Part shown: piece after piece, positions 46,738 to 64,000 of the stretch
Position numbering within the stretch: the first letter of the stretch is position 1
Layout: each line of letters starts with the position of its first letter
Assembly: GCA_922989275.2 (NCBI GenBank)
Contig: OV277874.1
Span: forward strand, 21,192,154 to 21,256,153
Length of the DNA stretch: 64,000 nt
Origin: Gari tellinella
Lineage: Eukaryota > Mollusca > Bivalvia > Cardiida > Psammobiidae
Direction: 5' to 3'
Notes under the pieces: model-generated
Database searches by the model: none
What the model was told of the DNA's origin: nothing
What the model saw: the letters and a program-made list of their open reading frames with translations, nothing else
Translations under genes and position numbers: made by a program

Positions 46738-49094
46738 TTCCCCCTTTACCTGATAGAAGCGGCTAGCCACTTTTAGCATGTTTAATTTATTCCTCTACAG
46801 AAGAAAATAGATCAAATTTATAGTCATTAACATATACCATAATATTTTCTATATCAGAGCTGGTGATCGCTTAAAGCAGGCACATTCTGCTTTACTTTCA
46901 ACCTGCTTTAAGTGGCCATATGTCTCCATAACTATAACAAGAGCCCCATGGGGCATATGTCGCTCACCTGAGAATAGCTGTACATCAAAATGGAGATAAT
47001 GATTTAAGTCCAGGACGGGGTCATTTTTTACCCGAGGGGCATAATTTGAACAATCTTGATAGAGGACCTGTAGATGATGCTATGTTCCAAATATCTAAGA
47101 TCAGGGTACTAGGGTTCTAGACAAGAAGATTTTTTTTAAGTTTCCATTGAAAAAATCTATTTTTAGCTCCTGTGACCTACATATGCAACAGACTGGAACC
47201 ATTTGAACAAAATAGATAAAAGACATCTAGAAGTAACACCATGCTGAATATCAAAGCTCTGGCTATATTAGCTTCAGAAAAGAAGACGTATGAAAACTGT
47301 GACCCCCGGAGTGGGGCTAATTTTGACCCCAGGGGCATAATTTGTACAAACTTGATAGAGGACCTGTAGATGATATGCAATCGACCAGAACCATTTGAAC
47401 CTTATTGGTATAGGACATCTAAAAGTGTCACCAAGCCAGATATCAAAGCTCTGGCCATATTAGTTTCAGAGGAGAAGACATTTGAAAATTTCACTATATA
47501 ACTCTATGTAAAACTGTGACCCCTGGGGCGGGGCCAATTTTTACCCTAGGGACATAATTTGAACAAAGTTGATAGAGGACCTGTAGATGATGCTATGTGC
47601 CAAATATCTAAGCTCTGGCTCTTGTAGTTTCAGACAAGAAGATTTTTTAAGTTTTCATTGAAAAAAAAAACTATTTTTAGCTCCTGTGACCTACTTATGC
47701 AACCGACCGGAACCATTTGAAGAAAAAATGTTTGACCCCAGGGGCATAGTTTGTAGTTTGATAGAGGACCTGTAGATGATGCTATGTGACAACTGTCTAA
47801 GATCTGGCCCTTGTAGTTTCAGACAAGAATTTTTTTTAAGATTTCCTTATTTTTTCACTTGGTTGCCATGGCAACCAGAGTTCTACATTGTTTTTAATTC
47901 TTTGAACAATTTTGAAAGAACTTGACCCAAGGAACATTCGTGTAAAGTTTGGTTGAAATCTTTTCAGCGGTATATGAGGAGATGTCATTTGAAGCAATTG
48001 TTAAAGACAAAAATGACTGTATAAAGTGAAATATTTTCTTCTGTGGAAGAATAAATTAAAGACATAAAAAAGAATATGTATGGGTTAATAGGTTAATAAA
48101 TATCATTATTTACATTTTCTAAATATAAGAAACTATATGTAAATGAGTGGCAAATAGTTTGGATCCAGATTAGAAGCAGCATTATGTGGCATCTGACCTG
48201 GATCCATACTGTTTATGGCCAAGAATTAATTGTGGACTGATAGACAGAAAGATAAACAAACAAACAAAACACAAACAAACAAACAGACAGACCAAAAGTA
48301 ATATGCCTCGAACTAAGTTGTGCTTGAGCATAAAATAGCAGACATCACTTTCATTTCTGTTATGTATCTTCAGAGCTAGCTATGGGTCAGTTATGCAATT
48401 GGAGACGGTCTCAGAGAGAAATGACTATTATTATGCTGAACTGTTGTCTGCTCCAAATGTTTGTATGTGAAATATGTAAAAAATAATAACTTATATTTTC
48501 TAAATATAAGAAAATATGTAAATGAGTGGCAAATAGTTTAGATCCAGATTAGATGCAGCATTATGTGGCATCTGACCTGGATCCAAACTGTTTGCAAAAA
48601 TGTTGCATTTAGTATAAGGGTAGCTTCTTAGCCTGGAAGATACAATGCGTCTGTATAAAACGGATCATTAGAGAGTTTTTACTGTCAGACCTGCATCAAA
48701 AAGCACTGATATGGCCAGGGTTGAGTCAAATTTGATCCTAGGGTTTTGATTTTTTACAATTTTGAAAGTGATTTAGTAGAAGATACTATTCATGCAATAT
48801 CAAAGGTGTGGGAACAGTGGTTTTTTACAAAAAACTTGTTTAAAGTTTTTCACTTTTTTTAATAAATTTCAATAAGTAGTCCACTTTAAAGTTTCATTTT
48901 AACAATTTCTGTAGAGAAGCATCCAAGGAACACCGTGAGCAAATTAGTTTTTTCCTCAGACTCGCGGTTTCAGAGGAGTTGTCGCTTGAAGTAAATTTGA
49001 ACGGACGGACAGACGGACGACGGACGATCACAACAGCTCACCTTGAGCCTTCGGCTCAGGTGAGCTAAAAAGGCTATTGGGTAAAGGGTTAAAT
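46738..49094. mobile_element. Family A MITE opened by about 2.1 kb of family I and hairpin repeats
   Basis: A left half and core II remnant (46738-46932). Family I begins 46934 (caagagccccatggggc stem). An A fragment lies at 48012-48096. Next comes a directly repeated block with a core I-like hairpin (48110-48215 and 48480-48600). A family I end with hairpin gagccttcggctcagg is at 49040-49073. The A right end ctattgggtaaagggttaa closes it. Confidence 0.55.
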
Positions 49095-49212
49095 CTTCGG
49101 AATTTAATCCTAGCACATGTTAGCTCAATTTAAGCAGGTTGAAAGTTAAACAGAATTACCCTTAATGCGCCTTAAGATTCTGCTTTACTTTCAATCTGCT
49201 TTAAGTAAGCGC
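49095..49212. mobile_element. Family A remnant
   Basis: Core II arms (gcaggttgaaagttaaacag and its complement) without A ends. Confidence 0.5.
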
Positions 49213-49859
49213 ACATAAAAACAAGACTGCGCGTTCAATAAACGCTTATGCCCCCGGTGGCATCCTTGACAATATATTCTGAATCTTTTCTAAGTCCAAA
49301 TTAGGTCAAGGTGAGCTTGGGTAATATTGGTGAGTTGGTAATGGTCCAAGGCAATAACTGTACAAGTATAGAAGCATTGTAGTAAACGGTGTTGATGCTA
49401 GACGAAACGGTAAAATCTAGTTAACCGAGAAAAAGCCAATTTAAAATATTCTAAGTTCAAATTAGGTCATGGTCAAGGTCAAAATCAAAGTTTGGTGATA
49501 TTGGTGGATAGGGAATGGTCAAAGGCAGTAACTGTATAAGTATCAAAGCATTGTAGTCAGTTGTGTTGATGCTAGACGAAACGGTAAAATCTAGTTAACC
49601 AAGAATTAGTCTATTTAAATATTTTAAGTCCAAATTAGGTCAAGGTCAAGGTAAAAATCAAAGTTTGGTGGTATTGGTGGATAGGGAATGGTCCAAGGCA
49701 ACAACTGTATAAGTATCAAAGCATTTGGGTAAGCGGTGTTGATGCTAGACGAAACGGTAAAATCTACTTAACCTTGTTACGGACGGACGCACACACGCAC
49801 GGACGGACAGGACGATTACTATATGCCTACGCATCTATCGATGCCGGGGGCATAAAAAT
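49213..49859. mobile_element. Family I-type repeat with triplicated block
   Basis: 5' stem tatgcccccggtggca, partner tgccgggggcataaaa at the right end. Three direct copies of about 165 bp (aagtccaaattaggtcaagg ... tgatgctagacgaaacgg). Confidence 0.7.
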
Positions 49860-50099
49860 AATTCTAGGAATGTTTCATGATCAAGTTATGGGCAGCCCTG
49901 TTTATGGTTAAAGCAATAAGTAAAATAGAAAAATATCTTTAGGTTTCTGCTTTAAAATCATTTTGCTTTAAGCACTCATCTGTCTTTGAACATGTGCACA
50001 TTGCACTTTGGATTATGCAAGATATAAGTTAATACTTATCTTATGGCAACCTTAAATGAAAACTCGAACACTTATATATTCCATGTAGATGACCGAATA

Positions 50100-50105
50100 T
50101 TTAAT
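50100..50105 (-). promoter_or_regulatory. Candidate RPS27 poly(A) signal
   Basis: ATTAAA on the minus strand about 111 nt past the RPS27 stop; the first plausible signal downstream. Positional inference. Confidence 0.35.
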
Positions 50106-50215
50106 GGTATTAAATGATCATGTTATAAATACACACTTTACAAGTCGTAACGTTTTCAGTCATATACACAGAACCGGCTAGAAGCCATCTTTTTCTCTTC
50201 AGTGTCCCATTTCCT

Positions 50216-59252
<9,037 letters not shown>

Positions 59253-59262
<10 letters not shown>

Positions 59263-59282
59263 TGGCAAGGGGTTCACACGTG
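59253..59282 (-). promoter_or_regulatory. RPS27 TOP-like start and CACGTG E-box
   Basis: On the minus strand CTTCCTTTT (59262-59254) is a 5'TOP-type pyrimidine start, 24 nt before the ATG, expected for growth-regulated translation. CACGTG is at 59277-59282. Confidence 0.55.
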
Positions 59283-59765
59283 GGTTTGCAATGCAAAAAT
59301 TTAGACCGGTTCTAGTTTATATACATCTCGAATGACGAAGCATTCTGAATAAATCAGAAAACCGATCGAGGAAAAATTGCGCAAGAGCTTGAAAGTACCC
59401 GCATTTCACAACAGGTAGAAATGGGACAAACACTATTGAAAATAGTTGACAGCTAAATATAGACATATCGACAACTCACTCTAGATATCTATATAAATAA
59501 AACTTAAACTTGCTCTTCGCAAATCATAATATGGCTTTGAATGGGCGCATTTCAAACGATCGATCTAGATCTTTAAATCTTTATGATAATATCTAATTAG
59601 TCTATAGAACTGAGTAATTCTGTGATCTAATTGAATATGCTTCACGCCGTGGTGGATTAGCTCTTTAACAGTGAATAGCATTTTGCCGTCTACTAAAAAT
59701 GTCGTACGTCAGCTAAAGTTCTGAAATTGTGTTAGATATACCGTTTTAAGTTTTCGTTAGGCTAC
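59283..59765. other. Upstream of RPS27, no gene seen
   Basis: Single-copy-looking AT-rich sequence holding the presumed RPS27 promoter. No ORF or repeat recognised. Confidence 0.3.
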
Positions 59766-59915
59766 ATTAGTACACTGAATCTTAAAAAGCATATACCTGT
59801 CAAGAGTACACTTGTCCTATGCAAACAGTGAATAACCTGGACTGGATTTAATTGTAAACTGGAATTGTCCATTTTAAGTTTCATTTTAAGTTTCAGGGGT
59901 GATGAGTTTTTAAAT
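59766..59915. mobile_element. Family B remnant
   Basis: Flanks acctgtcaagagtacacttg and aattgtccattttaag are present, with the core hairpin deleted. Confidence 0.6.
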
Positions 59916-60174
59916 CACAAAAACTTGACTCGGACTAGATACACGTAAAGCGGGGGCTAAAGCTGGTCTTTATTCTGATTTTTTACAAGTTCAGCGTTGG
60001 AAAGGTTGGAGGGGAAGGGATGGGGTTGGGTTGTTTTAGGATCCATTCTGAATCTTTGGCAAACTTTGCTTTTTCGGAGTTGTTCAAATATATTTCATTC
60101 TTATAGGGTTACCCGGCGTAGGGATATATATGCCCTTGCTTCAATCTGAATTAATACAATGACCATAGATTATA

Positions 60175-60434
60175 CATAGCTCCCTCTCTACAAAGACGTA
60201 CGCTCAATGGGAGACACATACTAATATATTATGTGTGTTGTTCGGAGGGAGTCGTTATAGGGAGGGAAAATTAAGCCTCGGCTTATATTTGCAAACAACG
60301 GCGTCTGATCTGGATTTAAGCTGTTTGCAAATGTCATTAAAGTCTTAATTTTCAGTCTCTATAACGACTCCCTCCGAACAACACACACACAATCCGCATC
60401 TCCCATTGGGTGTCGTTGTGGAGAGGGAGCACTG
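60175..60434. mobile_element. Family E MITE, internal deletion
   Basis: TA-flanked ends CATAGCTCCCTCTCTAC and GAGAGGGAGCACTG. The first half of core I is lost. Confidence 0.75.
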
Positions 60435-60659
60435 TAATAAAAGGAAAGAAGTGGGAAGCACGTTCCCACAACAATGTGAGCCGATGTTGATAGCTTAGCT
60501 GCTTTGAGCGGACGCAACTCCTTTAAGAAACAACAACAACAGAAAAGGGAAAGTGCTGCATGTTCAGTTCGGGTAATTCAGGAAAGTGTGTAACCGTTAC
60601 AGACGGTAAAACTTGTGTAGAGCGCCCATTCAACGAAGAAGTATGAATAATATCTAAAA

Positions 60660-60790
60660 TACAGGCTATATACCGTAGCTCAATACAGGACTAAATTTAA
60701 GTGATACAGAATTAAAGCTCCAAAAGAAGCTTTCTGCATTACTATAATCCTGCATTCAGAAGTGCTTTCCCTACACGGATGCCTTAGCTA
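60660..60790. mobile_element. Family D-like palindrome
   Basis: agctcaatacagga ... cagaattaaagctcc and its complement. A diverged core II like that at 56.75 kb; ends unclear. Confidence 0.4.
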
Positions 60791-60900
60791 GCTGTCATTT
60801 ATTCAAATAACTACAGGAAGCTGCCTTTTATGTCCTATAGCCTTTATTAGTTTTGACGACATAATGGCTTAAAAAGGCTTTAATTGAAGAAGAATATTCC

Positions 60901-61152
60901 TTAACCCTTTACCTGATAGCATTGTTTCTAGTATTGAAGATATGTGACTACTTAAAGCAGGTTGAAAGTAAAGCAGAATGCGCCCTAAGGCGCATTCTGC
61001 TTTACTTTCAGCCTGTTTTAAGCTATTAACTGCTAGAATAAGGAAAGTATTAAATATGACACATATTCAAAACGGTATAATTTGGAACTACTTTCTTCAG
61101 CGGATGAATAAAATGAATGTGCTAAAAGTCGCTTCTATCAGGTAAAGGGTTA
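60901..61152. mobile_element. Family A MITE, intact
   Basis: TTAACCCTTTACC to GGTAAAGGGTTAA with a near-perfect core II (60953-61023). Confidence 0.85.
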
Positions 61153-61335
61153 AGTATGCTACTTATCTTTCAGCCTACTTTAAGCTACTTGTAGGTGTAC
61201 GGTGCATATTAATCACCGTAAAAAGTTGAACTATTTCGATATACTTCCAGAAATAAACTAAAGGTGATAAAAAGTACAATTATAGAGTAATAGGTTCACA
61301 TAAACTGTACACAGCTGCGCTCTCTCTAAAATACC

Positions 61336-61549
61336 GACAACGCTCCAGGTCTCCAGATAAGAGGGAGTATACTGAACAAATCCAACAATTTCTCCTTCAA
61401 ATCAGCTTCAAATCATATGGTGTTACTACTCTTTAGAATCGTCTCAAAGAGACGATTCTAAAGAGTAGTGACACCATAGGGTTAAATTCAGAAATAAAGA
61501 TTTTAGTTTTTGAAGAAAAAAACCCACACCACCTTTATCTGGAGCCCTG
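61336..61549. mobile_element. Family C MITE
   Basis: CAGGTCTCCAGATAAG to TTATCTGGAGCCCTG. Imperfect direct repeats aacgctc/accgctc. Core III 61420-61480. Confidence 0.8.
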
Positions 61550-62196
61550 ACCGCTCTAAATATTACTACTTCGTCTTCTTTTGAGTTGCCGCTCAAGGTT
61601 GAGTACCCCGCATGAAATTGGACCAAAACCGATCCTCTACAGATAGCGATAATCCAGTTTCATCAACTGACGGTTCGTTCCGAACTATGCTACAATGTGG
61701 TTCGCAACGGATCGACAATTGGCGAGAATGGACGATCGCTCTCCGTAGAATACAGCTATTGACCAACATTAGCCCAATTTCATTAGAGGGCATCATCCTT
61801 AACACAGGTTTTGCCGTTTCACTGCCTATGTTTCAAAGAAAATAAGTGTATGGCAGTGGTGAAAGTGAAAATGTGAGGAGAATTCTTATTCTGTGAGGCT
61901 TGGATTACCGTGATATGCTGAAAAGTGATCAAAGGGAAGTAACCCGTACTGTCTTGGACCTGAGACCAGTGTACAAGAGAGTAGTGAAATTTGGTGTGTT
62001 GGAACTTGGAATATTCCTCTTCTGTGAAAGGCTTCAACTACCATAGGTGTCATTCTACATTGGCAGCAAAATCATTTGAAGGGAAGTAACTCTTACAGTC
62101 TAGATGGACATGAGGACAAGGGCAGTAACTCCTTACAGCTTATCGACCAATGGTTCTGAAAGCTAAGTATAACTTGCATTCTTTGTGGATTTCATG
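61550..62196. other. No confirmed feature
   Basis: A 77-codon plus frame (61612-61845) and an overlapping 70-codon minus frame show no domain. gggaagtaac motifs (61935, 62079) resemble the family I type. Nothing can be named. Confidence 0.3.
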
Positions 62197-62742
62197 TTAA
62201 AGGGACTCGCAACCGGATGGTGTACTTGTCAAAATAAAATAAAATACTCAAATAAAAGCAAATTTGTGGCATTATTTGGCTTCTGACATTAAAAAAATAT
62301 GATCAGTCCAAAAAAAGTCTCAAGAATCGTCACCGAATCTTAGATTTTTAGATATTTTCCATCGTTTTTCTATACCGACTAGTAGACGGTATAGTTGTTG
62401 TTGTTGCTTCTCTACACGGGCTTAGACATAAACACGAGCCGAATTACGAAGTTGTATGCACTTTCGATAGCTACACATTGAAATACGTTAAATCGATCCG
62501 AGATAAACGGATAGTTCCGTGGTCCATTGGTCTAAGCGGTTTCCCCTATTTTGCCTTCTGTCCGCCAATGCCGGGGCCCCGGGTTCGAATCCCACCAGAG
62601 ACCAATATTTTTTTTTATTGAAATACATTTTTTTAAACAGAATTTCTTATCCTAAACTAATTCTTTACCATTTATATAAGCGTTTGACACATATTTACAA
62701 ATTACTATTTTTAATGCACCATCTGGTTGCGAGTCGCTTTAA
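62197..62742 (+). mobile_element. Family H element, complete: TTAA-flanked with internal tRNA-like segment
   Basis: TTAA|AGGGACTCGCAACC at the left and GGTTGCGAGTCGCT|TTAA at the right, an inverted end of about 24 bp. Inside lies a short inverted pair near 62376-62396 (tataccgac/gacggtata). A tRNA-like stretch runs 62515-62605 (tggtccattggtctaagcgg A box; gggttcgaatccc B box). Combines DNA-transposon ends with a Pol III promoter-like body. Confidence 0.75.
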
Positions 62743-62802
62743 GTATGCTGTCCAATCTTAGTAACTAATTCACATCTGAAACTTTCCAAACTATTTTGAC
62801 TA

Positions 62803-63020
62803 TTAACCCCTTCACTGCCTTACCCCGAGTACAATAGTTATTCGCAAACAATTTGGATCCTGACCAGACGCCGCGATCAGGATCCAAACTGTTTGACACT
62901 CGTTAACGGTTTCAATATTTCTTAAGTCAAAATAATCGAAAAAATGTTTTTTTTAGAAATAGAAGCAGACGACAACTTGTTTAAATTTGATGACGTCATG
63001 GCAGACAGTTAAGGGGTTAA
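62803..63020. mobile_element. Family G MITE (TTAA-flanked, core I), shortened core
   Basis: TTAACCCCTTCACTGCC at the left and AAGGGGTTAA at the right. Core I apex partly deleted (gacgccgcgatcagg). Confidence 0.8.
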
Positions 63021-63410
63021 AGAGACTGAAACTGCAGAAAAACTTAAAATACTCAAATACAAGCAACGTTTTGGCATTATCGGGCATATGGTCTTAACCC
63101 CTTCACTGCCGTGACGTCATCAAATTTAAACAATTGTCGTCTGCTTCTATTTCTAAAATAGATCTACAAGGTTTAGGTATTTTGACTTAAGAAATATTAA
63201 TACGAGTGTCAAACAGTTTGGATCCTGATCAGACGCCACGATACGCGGCGTCTGATCAGGATCCAAACTGTTTGCACTGTACTCGGGGTAAGGCAGTGAA
63301 GGGGTTAAACAAAATTAATAAAATCGATTAAAAAAAAACATCCTCAAGAAAAATCAACGAATCTTGTATATGTATAATAAAAGGGATATATTTTTCAATT
63401 TTTGTGAAAT
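63021..63410. mobile_element. Family H remnant carrying a nested family G
   Basis: 63021-63093 and 63309-63365 match consecutive parts of family H (ctcaaatacaagcaacg...; aacgaatctt). They are separated by G at TTAA 63094-63308. Confidence 0.6.
63094..63308. mobile_element. Family G MITE, complete
   Basis: TTAACCCCTTCACTGCC to GGCAGTGAAGGGGTTAA. Complete core I palindrome 63210-63276 (arms aacagtttggatcctgatca). Confidence 0.85.
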
Positions 63411-63746
63411 GCAAATGGACGAGATACAAATGAACTGACACAGATGATTCTTTTATAAAATTCATACAAAAACTGGCAATTACTACCTTTATTCCTCAGT
63501 GGGTTGCTTCCATATTTGGAAGTGGGTGGACCTCTTTATAATGCAGATGACCTTGTGACCATGACCTACTTTTGAGCCAGAAAACGTCCAATAATGTGTT
63601 TACTGTTTTGCTTTCAATATTGTATCTTGTAATGTGCGATTGTTGAGGCCATTCGATACACCGAGACTCAAACCAATAGCGTGCTCAGTTACCACTGTTT
63701 GCGATTTATGTTAGCAGTTTGTGCCCCGTGTTCAGCGTGCATAGTA

Positions 63747-63965
63747 CAGTAGAGAAAACATATAATCTTTCCAAATAACCGCGTTTACGCTTTTACTATT
63801 ATTTTCAATGCAAACAGTTTGGAGTAACCTGGCGTCTGATCATGCTCCAAACTGTTTGCCGCTAAAATTAGTAGGCTGGTAGTCAGAATTGTCGTAAAGT
63901 TACATGTTATTTTCTATAGTTCTTTGCATTTGCGTTTGAACGGAAGAATAACGTTTTCTCCACTG
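63747..63965. mobile_element. Family F MITE with half core I
   Basis: TA-flanked CAGTAGAGAAAACA and GTTTTCTCCACTG. Core I partly deleted (gtttggagtaacctggc). The flank outside the left end matches the flank of the F copy at 3.9 kb. Confidence 0.75.
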
Positions 63966-64000
63966 TATTTCAGACTATTCGCAATCGATGGCCAACGACG

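Noticed and set aside
61593..61845. Overlapping plus and minus ORFs as a gene
   Set aside because: Both strands are open by chance; no domain, no homology recognised, no splice context.
62515..62605. Functional tRNA gene inside family H
   Set aside because: A and B boxes are recognisable but stems do not form a complete cloverleaf, and it lies inside an element found in more than one copy.

Overview
The window is animal nuclear DNA, AT-rich and intron-rich. It is most likely from a bivalve mollusc: the gene content is metazoan, and the repeat types (hairpin-ended elements starting near a GGCCC stem and 'atcgctcacc', many small palindromic elements, tRNA-derived SINEs) are those common in bivalve genomes. 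Genus and species cannot be fixed from the sequence alone.

Three protein-coding genes can be rebuilt exon by exon. (1) HINT1, minus strand, 12295 to 8342, three exons, 126 codons plus stop, with an intact histidine triad. (2) A Rab-family small GTPase, plus strand, 16724 to 28723, seven exons, 217 residues, ending in a CXC prenylation motif. (3) Ribosomal protein eS27 (RPS27), minus strand, 59229 to 50216, four exons, 84 residues, with its C4 zinc finger and a 5'TOP-like start. All splice phases close. The genes are unrelated in function; they share ubiquitous-type expression and a CACGTG E-box close to each start. 28.7-50.2 kb is a gene desert, and 59.3-64 kb holds no recognisable gene.

Most of the remaining sequence is mobile elements. 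A 5'-truncated CR1/Jockey-like LINE (13.7-15.8 kb) carries a frameshift and a stop. There is a second LINE 3' end (19.8 kb), a dead Tc1/mariner copy (57.4-58.5 kb), several non-autonomous DNA transposons with visible target duplications, tRNA-derived SINEs, and several dozen small palindromic elements (MITEs). I name the MITE families by their ends. TTAA-flanked, piggyBac-like: A (TTAACCCATTACCCCATA), B (TTAACTCATT...), G (TTAACCCCTTCACTGCC), L (TTAACTCTTTCAACAC), H (TTAAAGCGACTCGCAACC, with an internal tRNA-like part) and O. TA-flanked, pogo/Tc1-like: D (CAGTAAAACCTC), E (CAGCGCTCCCTCTC), F (CAGTGGAGAAAACG) and J (CAGTGAAACCCC). CAG...CTG ends with 6-7 bp duplications, hAT-like: C (CAGGGCTCCAGATAAG) and M (CAGGGCTGCCAT). 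I denotes long hairpin-ended repeats and K is a family with GGCCCGTTTCAT ends.

The most striking signal is that MITE families with unrelated ends share the same central long palindromes. Core I (GCAAACAG...GATCAGA) sits in B, L, G, E and F. Core II (GCTTAAAGCA...AAAGCAGAA) sits in A, D and M. Core III (...GAATCGTCT...) sits in C and K. The cores therefore look like exchangeable modules. Core II also carries TTAA sites, and three independent B elements sit in the same one. A second highlight is inside the Rab gene: the last 61 nt of exon 4 plus its 5' splice site is repeated as 14 head-to-tail 70-bp units. Smaller partial-exon duplications flank Rab exon 6 and RPS27 exon 3.
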